Origin: Azorinus chamasolen
Taxonomy: Eukaryota; Mollusca; Bivalvia; Cardiida; Solecurtidae
Assembly: GCA_963576725.1 (NCBI GenBank)
Contig: OY755246.1
Span: 77,119,975 to 77,183,974, forward strand
Length of the DNA: 64,000 nt
Reading direction: 5' to 3'
Positions 36,846-46,734 of the stretch are shown here, piece after piece. A model generated the notes under the pieces. That model was not told the origin of the DNA and searched no databases. It saw only the letters and a program-made list of their open reading frames with translations. The number at the start of each line of letters is the position of its first letter. Position 1 is the first letter of the stretch. Both the position numbers and the translations under genes were made by a program.

Positions 36846-39548
36846 TAGCATTCAATATGTAGGTCAGACAGGACGTTCTTTAAAAACTAGGTTCCGTGAA
36901 CACAGTTACCATTGCCGGATCAAAAAAGTACGCAATTTTCTTTACCAGCATTTTCGTCATACAGGACATTCTTTCAAATATGTTTCGGTTCAACCAGTAG
37001 AACAAATTTATTATGATTCTAAAACTACTGGTAGTTTAAAATCTAAAGCTCGTTTTATCACAGAGCTAGACTGGATAAAGAAATTACAAACACCTTTTCC
37101 TTTAGGCCTTAATGATAACATTTTCCAAAGCGGCAACATTTCTAAAGATCCAAGTATCGATATTTTCTCTATATTTTCTATTCGAAAACGTAAAAGTAGA
37201 TCACATGGCAGACGTAGAAATGGTAATATTAAGCGTAAATTACGTCGTAATATGTCTATTCATGATTTACATACCATTCTAAAACAAACTGGTAAACATT
37301 CTATGTTATCTTGTTTATCGTCTTTACCCTTTTCCTGTCTTAAGTCCAAAGACGAAGAGGCTGATAAAATCTATATGCGTACAGATCCGTTAATTAATAC
37401 TGCCTCCCTTATACTTCGTCCACGTATTGATAAAGAATCTGAACATAAAAGACATTTTCTGAAACTTCAGTTCCTAAATAAAGGTATCGATTTTATTGAT
37501 ATTCAAAGTATATTTCGTGATAAGAATGTAATCGATACTATTCCCAAATATTTCATCAACTCTGAATCACCTATCATCTGTTATAAATATAATAAACCTA
37601 TTAGAAATGTTATTTTTAACTACAATAAAATTGTCTCTGACTTCAATATTGATGTTAATACCCCTATTTCTTGAGATTGTAGCATTTCTATCTTTTGCTA
37701 TAAACCAGTTGGTCATGTCATTACTGGTAATTTTGATATCATTAAGGATAAACGTCTCAGGACCCTCCTAACTAAAGGACCTAAACATAGATTACCTTCC
37801 CTTATTGATTTAACTCATATTGCGGAAGCTATTCAAGAATTCTGTATCAAATGGTGTCGACGAGAACATGCTGATGTTAATGCCCTTTCGGATTGGAAGA
37901 AATGTATTTTCGATATTATTGATACGCGTATAACTTTTTACAAATCAAATTACCATCTTTTACCACCTCGACCTAGAGTTACATTTCGCTACTTGAAGAA
38001 AAACATTTCTAATTTTCATTCAGATTATGTTCTTGTTCCTGCTGACAAGGCATCAAACAATGTAATCATTATTTGAAGATTGTATTATGTTGATGTTTTA
38101 AAGAAGGAGCTAACTGATTCAAAAACTTATATAACTGTTCAAACACCTGAAAAAGATATAGTCTCGGAACATGTAAAAATGTGCAATAATTTTAAGTCTG
38201 GTCCTAACATAAAACAACATAAACTTTCTACTTTGTACTGGATCCCGAAACTACATAAAAACCCTTGTAAGGCGCGTTTTATTGCCATCTGTAGCTGTTG
38301 TACCACTACTAAATTATCTATACTTTTGACGTCCTGTCTTACTACGATCAAAGAACCTGTAAAACGCTACTGTGATAAAATATATGAAAATTCTGGTATT
38401 AATGTTTTTTGGTTCATAAAAAATTCAAATGATGTTTTAACAAAACTTGAAAATGAACAGTATAAAATCTCTTTACTGAGCTCTTATGATTTCTCTACAC
38501 TCTATACTACTCTACCTCACCATCTTATAAAGGATAAACTTATTAAATTAATAGAAAAAAAACCTTTGCCAGAGAAAACAAAATGTTCATTGCTTGTAAT
38601 GTTCAACGTTCATTCTTTTCGAATTCAGAAGTTGAACATTACACAATGTGGACTTGCCTTGATGTTTGTAGATCTCTTACCTTTCTTTTAGATAATATAT
38701 TTGTGCGTTATGGGGATACCATATATCGTCAAGTTGTTGGTATACCCATGGGTACAAATTGTGCCCCTCTTGTTGCAGATTTGTTTTTGTATTGCTACGA
38801 GAGGGATTATATGCTTAGCTTAAAACCTGATACACAGACCGATATTGTTAATGCTTTTAATAAAACTTCAAGGTATTTAGACGATATTTTGAATTTAGAT
38901 AATCCTTATTTTGATACTATGATTTCTTCAATTTACCCAAAAGAACTGTCTTTAGACAAAGCTAATAAATCTGACATTAATGCTTCATTTTTAGATTTGA
39001 ATCTTTCAATTACAAATGATAAAGTTTCGTCCAAAGTATACGATAAAAGAGAAGATTTTAATTTTAAATTTTTTAATTATCCTTTTCTAGATGGAGATGT
39101 GCCACGTTCTACATCTTATGGGGTGTATATTTCTCAACGTATTATGTTTGCCCGAGCCTGTTCTTTGCTTGAAGATTTTAACAGACGTAATTTAGTTATA
39201 ACTGATACACTTCTTAAGCAAGGTTACAGATATCACAGACTTCGGAAAACTTTTTCTAAATTTTATTATCGAAATTTACCTCTCATTAGTAAATACAATT
39301 GCAATCTACGGCCGTTACTGCGACAAGGCATTTCTCAACCAGAATTTTATGGGGATGTTATCTACAAACTTAGGAAAATTCAGGGTCATATCCATTTTCA
39401 TGATTTGTTTATAAAACGCATTAAACCATTTAAAAAGAAAGGTTATGATCCTACTATATTGCAACGCACTGCATGTTTGGTTATCGACCCTTTTACAGTC
39501 GGTATCTACGCTTCCCTCTTTGCTTGCGCGATGACAGGCCGAGGGTAG
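36844..39548 (+). CDS. Naiad polyprotein (GIY-YIG endonuclease, CxC linker, reverse transcriptase)
   Basis: The frame starts inside the nuclease: YVGQTGRSLKTRFREH (YIG-type motif, Arg, His), LYQHFRHTGHSF (metal-binding His pair), and ELDWIKKLQTPFPLGLN (catalytic Glu region). One frame then stays open to 38691 except for TGA at 37672-37674 and TGA at 38074-38076. A shift of one base near the eight-A run at 38555-38562 leads into the second RT part, with IPMGTNCAPLVADLF, RYLDDIL (YxDD catalytic motif), FLDGDVPR and QGYRYHRLRKTFSKFYYR, ending at TAG 39546-39548. RT and nuclease together drive target-primed insertion. The TGAs probably encode selenocysteine rather than being random breaks. The A-run shift is probably a mutation. 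This copy is 5'-truncated, so it is not autonomous as it stands. Confidence 0.8.
37672..37674 (+). other. In-frame TGA at the first position of the CxC motif
   Basis: The codons are ATT TCT TGA GAT TGT AGC, giving IS-U-DCS just before FCYKPVGHVITGN. The Naiad linker carries a C-x-C motif, so TGA sits where the first Cys is expected. Downstream the same frame is open for 133 codons. Confidence 0.7.
38074..38076 (+). other. In-frame TGA in the N-terminal RT region
   Basis: The codons are GTA ATC ATT ATT TGA AGA TTG TAT TAT, giving VPADKASNNVIII-U-RLYYVDVL. By my recollection of the family a Cys is common at this place. The frame continues without change into YWIPKLHKNP. Confidence 0.65.
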
Positions 39549-39600
39549 TACTCTATGATGGTATACTTTTAAACTTGGATACAGGATGAGCTTACCAGAC
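39541..39600 (+). promoter_or_regulatory. Candidate SECIS element at the Naiad stop codon
   Basis: ATGA at 39555-39558 is followed by 12 nt, AA at 39571-39572, 12 nt, and GA at 39585-39586. This matches the eukaryotic SECIS order ATGA, apical AA, GA. Lower pairs are GGTA 39544-39547 with TACC 39593-39596 and CTC 39551-39553 with GAG 39588-39590. Upper pairing is partial (GTAT with ATAC). The stem base overlaps the stop codon, which is unusual. In the minus-strand copy the stop codon, ATGA and AA at +12 are kept, but the 3' half is not. Confidence 0.4.
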
Positions 39601-40006
39601 TCATGTATTACTTTTTCCCTGTCGTGCCCCTAACGGCTTACCTGCAGGTGCTCTGACTTCAGCAAAGTCATTGAGTACATATTTGACGGATTGTCACAGT
39701 TATTATGCTATGTTTTACATGTTGTCCTGTGTTCACCGTCGTCTATGTTGTGGGTAAGTCCGGCGGGGATACCTTTATTTACAATATTTGTAAAGCTAGG
39801 GTGACTTTGAGAGAAGTGTGAGGTTAGGACGTCCGTAAACCGGTTTAAACCCCCAGTGGTGTTTTGCTACTGACCGTGCCAAGGCGGTACTCTCTTTGTC
39901 ACCCTTCCTTTTGTTTGCCTTGCGTCTTTGTGCTTGTGATTTGTTCATGTGTGGAACGTTTGTCTCTGGTTCTTGTGTGTCTTTTGGTGTTTTCTGTGTT
40001 CATTTC

Positions 40007-40089
40007 GTGTGTGTGTGTGTGTGTGTGCGTTTGGGTGTGTGGTTGTGTGTGTGTGTGTGTGTGTATGTGTGTGTGTGTGTGTGTGTGTT

Positions 40090-40122
<33 letters not shown>
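40007..40122. repeat. Microsatellite (GT)n
   Basis: Interrupted GT repeat near the 3' end of the Naiad element. It creates long Cys/Val-rich spurious frames. Confidence 0.95.
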
Positions 40123-40237
40123 CATGCTGTCTATCGGTGTTTTGGTGGTGGTTGCGTCTTGCATGTGGTTTTGCCTGCTTGACTTTACTACTTTTCCATT
40201 CATCGTGACATCTCCCGCCGATGGTTATTTTAGACGG

Positions 40238-40300
40238 CTAGAACTGACCCTGGTCAGACGGCTCTATAGGGACTGGTCTGGGTCTGCTTTGTCATCAAAT
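40238..40300. repeat. Palindromic element, family P2
   Basis: AACTGACCCTGGTCAGACGG and the opposite arm GACTGGTCTGGGTCTGCTTT meet at CTCTATAGGGA, a variant of the shared core. Confidence 0.65.
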
Positions 40301-40837
40301 GCGATAGAAGGCTATCATAAACACAAGCCAGTGTTTTGTCTTCTACCAATGCGAACAGCGTAGTCGAAACACAATCACTTATATGGATCTACAGTACACT
40401 CAGCAAAACTGCTAAAACGTCACCTTGTGTTTAACCATAATTATTGTAAAGGCATGCAGCACGGTTTTCGACAATCTGCATCCGAACCACTTGCAGAAAA
40501 AATCGGTTTAAAGTCAGCATTCAGACTTGACTTCCCCTGTAATTAGACAGCAATTAAATTTGTGTAAATTGGTAGAAAGTAGGAAGAGACTTTATACTGA
40601 AAAAATGAAGTGAAAAAAATGTGTGAATTAGTTCTTTTTCTTTAGGATAGATAGTTAAAAGGGATGGTTTAGCAGTTTTACTGAGAGTATAATATCAGCA
40701 TCATTATGTATACTTTGCTGAGTACGTTCTTTCTCATGTCTGTTTTGTCATCATTTCACTTCAATAAAATGAGTAATTTGTCATATACCTAACAGCGGAC
40801 AAAAAATATACAAACTGAACAGATGAGCGCGACGCAT
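40301..40837. other. Non-coding, nothing recognised
   Basis: AT-rich intergenic sequence. No gene or repeat copy was identified. Confidence 0.4.
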
Positions 40838-41034
40838 TGCCTAATAGTGACGTCTTTTGGCGCCTCTGTAAAAGTCCCTTTTTGAAATCATTGTGATAAA
40901 TAGAGCATTTGCTACGTATGAGCAAATGCTCTATTTATCACGATAATTGCACACTTCTGTTGGTTGGTCTTATAAATGTTTCTTATCAGTAGATTTATTC
41001 AAAGAGGTTATTAATATATGAGGCAATGGGTTAA
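40838..41034. repeat. Palindromic element, family P1
   Basis: The centre GTGATAAATAGAGCATTTGC and its complement are joined by TACGTATGA instead of the usual core. It ends with TATGAGGCAATGGGTTAA. Confidence 0.8.
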
Positions 41035-41439
41035 GAAACATACCACATACAATGTAATATTAGTAGACAATTCTACAATATGTGGACAATTCAATCATCA
41101 TTAATTTTGTATCATCAATATCATGCTCATTAAAATAGTTAGCTTCATCATTATCATTATTATCAGTTGTGCACTTTCTGTTAACACAGTGTCCAATATT
41201 TCACGTTTGTGTCTTTTCTCTTACACTCTTTTCTCTTATGTCCAGTTTATTGCATTTGTGTATTTTTTTCTTCATATTTGTCCATTTTTTGCATTTTAGT
41301 CTTTGTTACATATTTGATCGCAACAAACGGGAGATAATGCTTTGTATTTAATGTGCAAATAAAAACTAGTTTCCTCCCCTTATACATTGAAGTTTGTTTT
41401 GTAGGCTAGTGCTACACTTACATGACTTAACATTTACTC
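41035..41439. other. Non-coding, T-rich
   Basis: Low-complexity T-rich sequence (CTTTTCTCTTACACTCTTTTC type, about 41165-41310). The short plus-strand frame here is not convincing. Confidence 0.4.
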
Positions 41440-41665
41440 CGCTGTGACAAAAATGGTCCCTGCGTCAAATTAACATATCGAGCAACATTAACACTTCCGA
41501 AACGATATAGTCGCAAAACGCAACTTTTCTTAAATTGTGTGCAAAAATGTCGTTTGCTGATCAAATTGCACGCGTCGGATGACATCACGCACACACTGTA
41601 ATAAGCGCTCAATGAACTAGATGTAATGTTGCCTTCGCGAGATAATGTTGCATGGAACAGTACAA
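41440..41665. repeat. Dispersed copy of a segment of the tandem unit
   Basis: GCACGCGTCGGATGACATCA and GAGATAATGTTGCATGGAAC match about 9130-9670 (copy A) and 17550-17680 (copy B). Part of the triplicated unit is therefore itself a dispersed repeat. Confidence 0.65.
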
Positions 41666-41811
41666 AATAAAATGTATAGGAAATTCATATGAGGTACAAT
41701 AAAAACAAATATTATATGTCGGTTTAAGTACTCGTTTTATAAAACGTCTTGAAAGTAGAAACTATCTCTTTAATATAACATTACAATAACCTAGCGATTT
41801 AGCCAATTCCC

Positions 41812-42020
41812 TCATAGGCTTTTTTAGACCAAATCTCTTTGAATAAATCTACTGAAAAGTAGCAATTGCTAGAAAAAGGGAAATTTTAGAACTGTTTAGT
41901 TTCTAGAATCATTGTGATATGTAGAACATTTGCACCTATAAAAATGCCCTATTTATCACAATGGTTTTACAAGTGACTTTTACAGAGGCATCAAAAGGCG
42001 TCATTATATGGGAATGGATA
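41812..42020. repeat. Palindromic element, family P1 (reverse orientation)
   Basis: CCTCATAGGC...TTGAATAAATCTACTGAAAA leads into a decayed central palindrome with CACCTATAAAAATG. It lies just left of the LINE insertion. Confidence 0.7.
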
Positions 42021-42448
42021 AAACCGGGCTATTAGTGTTGCTCTTAGTTAGTTTAAACATATTTTATTTCTGGAATATACATACATCAACTTATCACTAT
42101 ATTTGGAAAAAAGGATTGGATCGAAAGCAATATGCTTATTAGGATCCTCTCCTTGATGTATTATATCTGCGTTGGTGGACATTTTCTAACATATGTTGTG
42201 TACAATTCAAACTAAACTACAAAAGGCACATATTACAAGAGTACGTGAAAGAGTAGAAACACAAGTTCTCAATAGACAATAGGATTATCGTCTGTGAACT
42301 AAACTCGAAAAAAGAGGGAAGGAATAAGTAAGAAAACATGATACAAAGATGGTCAACAGGATGGAGGTCGTGGGCTGTCTGGAGACGGGAGTGCGTATGG
42401 CAATGGCTTTCATTAAATACAGATGAGCTTAACACGGTAAAACAGAAC

Positions 42449-45091
42449 TCAACTAAATCTCTTAGTCTCAAAAATGAATTGCTGCACTGCTTGAAAGATA
42501 CAACTGTTACTATGCATATCGAGCGATGGATCACCGTGGAGAAGGAGTTTTATTGTGGCAGGGTATATACATGTATTGCTGATTGTATGCAGTAATCGGG
42601 CACGCGGGATATGGTAGTTCGGACATATAAGGCAATAGTGTTCGGTACTTTCGATTTCACCACAAGAGCACAAAGGAGAAACAACAATATTTCTTTGAAA
42701 CAAAGGGAGGTTTAATGAACTGCAGTTTGTTCTTAATCTGGTATGGAGAATTTGGCCCTTTCTGGTACCATTATAGTAGTACAAAGGGACACGGGTGATA
42801 TTATTGGCTTCAATCGCAGATTTGAAGGATGACCTTGAAACAGAGCGTCTGACATCCAAGGGAAGGGAGTTCCATTCGCGAACAACCGACGGTAAGAAGG
42901 AGTAAAAGTAAAGTTTTGTCCTGGACTGCACAGACTGCATGTTATGTTGGTTTCTCAAAGGATAACCACTTTGGTCACCAACAAGTGGCGGAACAAGAGA
43001 GGATAGATATTCAGGTGTCTCCTTGTGGATCATTTTGTAAAAAAGAATAAGTTTGTGTTTTCGCCTTCTGCTTTCGAGTGGTTCCCAGCCTACTTCTTTT
43101 TCGAGATTCCGAATTGAAATAAGTTTAGTTGTTCCGGTGGTAATTCTTGCGGCCTCATATTGTATTTTATCCAGTTCATATTTGTCATTGTTTGTACAAT
43201 TGTCCCATACGACGTCTGAGTATTCAAGCAATGGTCTAATAAGACTTAAATATATTATTTCGAGTGATTTTCTGTCCAAAACATATTTCAATTTTCGCAT
43301 GATATTGATCCTTTCCCAGGCTTTAGATTTTATATAATCAATGTGTGAATGCCAAGAGCCGTCATTTGATAAGTGAATTCCGAGATGTCTATGTGAATCA
43401 ACCTCAGTAATGTCATTGTTTAACATCACTAAAGGAGGATGTACAGGCTTATTTACCTTTCTAGAGATTTTGAGAGACTCGGTTTTTGTTGGATTAAAGG
43501 AGACAAGCCAGGTTTTAGCCCAATCTGTTATTTTGTTGATGTCCCGATTCAATGTATTTGCTGCTGTGTCTGCGTGTTCTACGATTACGTAGAGGCTTGT
43601 ATCATCAGCAAAGAGGCGAATATTAGAATGTATATCAGTCACTATGTCATTAATATAGATCAAGAATAGAAGTGGTCCAAGTATTGATCCTTGAGGTACC
43701 CCAGCATTTACATTAGAAAACTCGGACTTAGCACCCGGGATAATAACGCACTGTCGGCGTTTATCTAAATAATTAGAAAACCATATGCAAAGACGTTCTG
43801 ATAGCCCAGCCGCTTTCAGTTTTACCAGGAGTCCCTTATGCCATACCCGATCAAAGGCTTTACTAATATCAAAAAAGATGGCCCTGATTTCTTTTCCGTC
43901 ATCTAACGCCTTACAGAAAGAATTATACAGGAAAGTTAACTGATTGACCGCCGAATCCCCTGGAATAAAACCAGACTGAAAGGAGGATAGATAATTAATG
44001 TCACGTAAATAATTGAAGACATGTTTAAATACCAGTCGTTCTAATACTTTGCTCAAGTTACTGAGAAGAGACATTGGACGATAGTTGCTTACGTAAGATG
44101 GATCGCCTTTCTTAAAGATGGCACATACATGGGCTTTTTTCCAACTCTGAGGCACTATACCTTCAACGAGGGATTTATTAAATAGATCACAAAGGGGGTG
44201 ACAAATCTCTTCGGATATTTCACGGAGGATCCGATTGTTAATTTCGTCTGGCCCAACAGCTTTTCCAAGAGGAAGACAAGCGAGAACCGACTTGACTTCG
44301 CCAGGATTAAGTTGGAAAAAGGGCATCATATGATCGTCACTTAAGATGTAGGGAGGCATTGCATCACCTTCATTGAGGACAGTTTGACCAGCAAAGTAAT
44401 TATTAAGTAAGTTTGCCTTATCAATGTTTTCTACAACTACTTCATTATTGTTAGTCAGAGGAGGGATAGTATTCCTATTTTTGGATGTTATGAAAGTTTT
44501 AAGAATTCTCCACCAGTCTTTGGGAGTGACATTGATGCTTTGTAGTTTCAATGATAATTTTTCAAAGTATAATTTCTTTGAGTTTCTAATCAAATTGACA
44601 ACTTCGTTTCGGAGAGATTTAAAACGGACCCAGTTATTATAGGTATTGGTCATTTTGGCTTTTCTATATGCTCGTTTCCTTCTTCTTATTTTAGTTTTAA
44701 TATGTGAGCTCATCCAAGGTGGTTCGTAAGGTCTGATTCTAATGATATTATTGGGGATGCATTCTCCTGATATGTTTAAAAGTTTATCTGTGATATTTCT
44801 AGTATAAATGTCGATGTCGTCATCTATGAGGTCTGTCCAGGTCGTCAGTCTTGCTTTTTCTCTTAATTGATCATAGTCACCTTGTTCATATTTCCAAACT
44901 TTCCTCGTGTAAGACTTGAATTTTGGCTTGGAGTATTTGAATAATCCATATATAGGGCAATGATATCGTTGATCTTGAAGGAGAAAAGGTTCACCTACTC
45001 CACATAAGGACATATTGTTTCTGTTACTAACGAGTATAACATCAATAAGGGAAGATGAATGTTCTGTAAAATGAGTGGGCTCGTTAATAAC
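42449..45091 (-). CDS. LINE reverse transcriptase part
   Basis: This frame continues the endonuclease frame beyond the TAA at 45092-45094. Its first codons still encode the end of the nuclease fold (HSSSLIDVILVSN). The RT motifs are in order: VGPDEINNRIL, WKKAHVCAIFKKGD, NYRPMSLLSNLSKVLERL, FFDISKAFDRVWH, AGVPQGSILGPLLFLIYIND and RLFADDTSLYV (the FADD catalytic motif). The C-terminus has a Cys/His cluster (CSCGEIESTEHYCLICPNYH) common in CR1-like invertebrate LINEs. The longest ATG-initiated frame starts at 45013. Because of the TAA, full-length protein would need readthrough or trans-supply. Confidence 0.85.
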   Translation of the reverse strand, partial: VINEPTHFTEHSSSLIDVILVSNRNNMSLCGVGEPFLLQDQRYHCPIYGLFKYSKPKFKSYTRKVWKYEQGDYDQLREKARLTTWTDLIDDDIDIYTRNITDKLLNISGECIPNNIIRIRPYEPPWMSSHIKTKIRRRKRAYRKAKMTNTYNNWVRFKSLRNEVVNLIRNSKKLYFEKLSLKLQSINVTPKDWWRILKTFITSKNRNTIPPLTNNNEVVVENIDKANLLNNYFAGQTVLNEGDAMPPYILSDDHMMPFFQLNPGEVKSVLACLPLGKAVGPDEINNRILREISEEICHPLCDLFNKSLVEGIVPQSWKKAHVCAIFKKGDPSYVSNYRPMSLLSNLSKVLERLVFKHVFNYLRDINYLSSFQSGFIPGDSAVNQLTFLYNSFCKALDDGKEIRAIFFDISKAFDRVWHKGLLVKLKAAGLSERLCIWFSNYLDKRRQCVIIPGAKSEFSNVNAGVPQGSILGPLLFLIYINDIVTDIHSNIRLFADDTSLYVIVEHADTAANTLNRDINKITDWAKTWLVSFNPTKTESLKISRKVNKPVHPPLVMLNNDITEVDSHRHLGIHLSNDGSWHSHIDYIKSKAWERINIMRKLKYVLDRKSLEIIYLSLIRPLLEYSDVVWDNCTNNDKYELDKIQYEAARITTGTTKLISIRNLEKEVGWEPLESRRRKHKLILFYKMIHKETPEYLSSLVPPLVGDQSGYPLRNQHNMQSVQSRTKLYFYSFLPSVVREWNSLPLDVRRSVSRSSFKSAIEANNITRVPLYYYNGTRKGQILHTRLRTNCSSLNLPLFQRNIVVSPLCSCGEIESTEHYCLICPNYHIPRARLLHTISNTCIYPATIKLLLHGDPSLDMHSNSCIFQAVQQFIFETKRFS

Positions 45092-45958
45092 TTAAGAGAA
45101 GCCAAATTGCTGACAAAAGAGATCAATTTTACGGGCGCTGGGTGGATGGAGCATATTGAAGTTAAAGTCTCCTGTGACAATAATGTCATCTATACCCGTA
45201 TCAACTGCCAAATGAAAAGAATCTTCTATCCTTGAATAATAGTCGGAATCGGAGTTAGGGGGTCGATAAAATACACCAATTAATACATGTTTGTGATCTA
45301 TGAGAAGATCTACCCATATACACTCGACCCCTATCACTTCAATATCCTTACGGCGAGAGTACTTTATATCATCTTTAATATACATAATGACACCTCCATG
45401 GTTGTTATGGTTCCGATCTTTACGTTCGGGTGGGTGAAATGAGGGTATATACAAGTCAACTGGTTGGACTGATTGGCTCAGCCAAGTTTCAGTACATGCG
45501 ACAACGTCAAAGCCATGTAGTTCTGTGGTCACAAGATCCAGCTTTGGTAATATACTTTGAACATTATAATGAACTAGTGAGAGATTATGGGCACTATTAA
45601 TTAAAGAACATACACTGCGATTGCTAGAGCTAGTTGATTGAAAGGATATATCATCATAATCGGGGCCTGGGTTTGGATGAACATCGCCAGAGAGTAATAT
45701 AAGTATTGACAGCCAAAGGATAAGTATAATAGAGAACTGTATTCTCAGCAAGAAATTAACATATGCAGTGTTACAACAAAACATTACGCTCACTGCTTTC
45801 GAACGTCTTCTCGGATGGACTATAACTGCACATAGGTTTGAGGTTGTTTTGACATATTTTGTAACAGAATAAACCTCAGTTTGTGCATTTATTAGCCATG
45901 CTATTATCAAGCAGTGCAGCAAGATCGGAAAGGCATATCGACATTGGTATGACGGCAT
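45092..45958 (-). CDS. LINE APE-type endonuclease part with 2A-like leader
   Basis: 288 residues from ATG 45958. A hydrophobic segment (FSIILILWLSILILLSG) leads into the 2A-like DVHPNPGP at 45662-45685. The nuclease follows with VHYNVQSILPKLD, CTETWL (catalytic Glu), GGVIMYIKDD, FYRPPNSD and VTGDFNFNML (GDFN motif). The frame stops at TAA 45092-45094, after QQFGFS, where the next residue would probably be Gln (CAA to TAA). The downstream frame continues in register. The nuclease nicks the target DNA for target-primed reverse transcription. Confidence 0.85.
   Translation of the reverse strand: MPSYQCRYAFPILLHCLIIAWLINAQTEVYSVTKYVKTTSNLCAVIVHPRRRSKAVSVMFCCNTAYVNFLLRIQFSIILILWLSILILLSGDVHPNPGPDYDDISFQSTSSSNRSVCSLINSAHNLSLVHYNVQSILPKLDLVTTELHGFDVVACTETWLSQSVQPVDLYIPSFHPPERKDRNHNNHGGVIMYIKDDIKYSRRKDIEVIGVECIWVDLLIDHKHVLIGVFYRPPNSDSDYYSRIEDSFHLAVDTGIDDIIVTGDFNFNMLHPPSARKIDLFCQQFGFS
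45662..45685 (-). other. 2A-like peptide motif DVHPNPGP
   Basis: It matches the 2A consensus D-V/I-E-x-N-P-G-P except for His in place of Glu. It follows a hydrophobic stretch. If active it would release a short N-terminal peptide from the nuclease-RT protein. If inactive the N-terminus may act as a membrane or signal segment. Confidence 0.6.
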
Positions 45959-46081
45959 GATAGCGACTGACTTAAGCAGTGACTCAACTAATTTTCAGGA
46001 GAGAAAGCAAAAACAGTACTGTCGCAAGCATACCGACACACCTTTTTGTAGTATTGATATACATGTAACAGTGTTGCTCTT

Positions 46082-46734
46082 CTTTTCCAAATAAGTCATT
46101 GTGAACCCCGGACCTTTTTGCCAGGATAATACAAAGATACAAATTAAATTGTCGATGAATTTGTTTTTTTATCGAAATAGTTTCAAAATGTGACTTTAAC
46201 AGAGGGATCAAAAGGTGTTTATATGAGGGAATGGGTTAATGTAACATTACAAACATCCAGTAAATGGATGATAATGAAGTGATACATTATTACATACATA
46301 TTCACGAGTACTTGGGTTACACTGTGGATAAAGTTGTTTTTTTATCTTGATGCTATTGTTATATTCAACAAATATATTTCAATGTTGGGTTTGCGGGATG
46401 TACATGGAATAAACGTTTCATAAATCATAGTTTATTTATCAAATATATATCAATACAACAAGAAATGCAGGACAAAATATAAACAAAACACATGTAAGTA
46501 AATGTTTCTTTGGTTAACTAGAACCACAATATTACATTAAAGCGAAATGATACAAATCTACGCCCGTCAACTCTTTATTAATATAAGACATAATGACATA
46601 AACTGTTAATTAAATGACTTTTTATTGTACCATGGGGACATGGGAAGTTTGACCATGGCAGAGACTGTGGAATAAGATAAAGTAAAATCTCGATTATTCT
46701 ACTTTCTGTATAGAATTTGTTTTAGACCATTTCA
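46082..46734. other. Non-coding with a P1 terminal fragment
   Basis: A half P1 terminus (TTTAACAGAGGGATCAAAAG, ATGAGGGAATGGGTTAA) lies at about 46190-46240. The rest is AT-rich and I recognise nothing in it. Confidence 0.4.

Larger units (their letters stand above)
36843..40170 (+). mobile_element. Naiad-type Penelope-like retroelement, 5'-truncated
   Basis: The domain order is GIY-YIG nuclease, linker with a CxC-type motif, then reverse transcriptase. This is the permuted order of the Naiad clade; canonical Penelope elements have the nuclease at the C-terminus. The left edge fuses directly to a 34-bp minisatellite and removes the start of the nuclease. The 3' region matches the minus-strand copy near 11160-11660 and includes a GT microsatellite. 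The right boundary is approximate, because a sequence shared with a P4 element begins near 40170. Naiads in clams have been reported to encode selenoproteins, which fits the two in-frame TGA codons here. Confidence 0.8.
42046..46069 (-). mobile_element. Full-length non-LTR retrotransposon (CR1/Jockey-group LINE)
   Basis: About 4.0 kb on the minus strand, flanked by the 12-bp direct repeat AGTGTTGCTCTT (42034-42045 and 46070-46081), a clear target-site duplication. Reading on the minus strand it has a 5' leader of about 110 bp, one long endonuclease-RT frame (45958 to 42449) broken by one TAA, and a 3' region of about 400 bp ending in GAAATAAAATATG, which includes a polyadenylation-like AATAAA. 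A complete copy with intact target repeats and one nonsense codon indicates a fairly recent insertion. Confidence 0.9.

Noticed and set aside
37672..38076. Reading the Naiad TGA codons as ordinary nonsense mutations
   Set aside because: Both are TGA, both fall at probable Cys sites, and the frame between and around them is otherwise intact; not excluded until other copies are compared.
39864..40363. Cys/Val-rich plus-strand frames and Thr/His minus-strand frame
   Set aside because: They are caused by the GT microsatellite and the Naiad 3' region.
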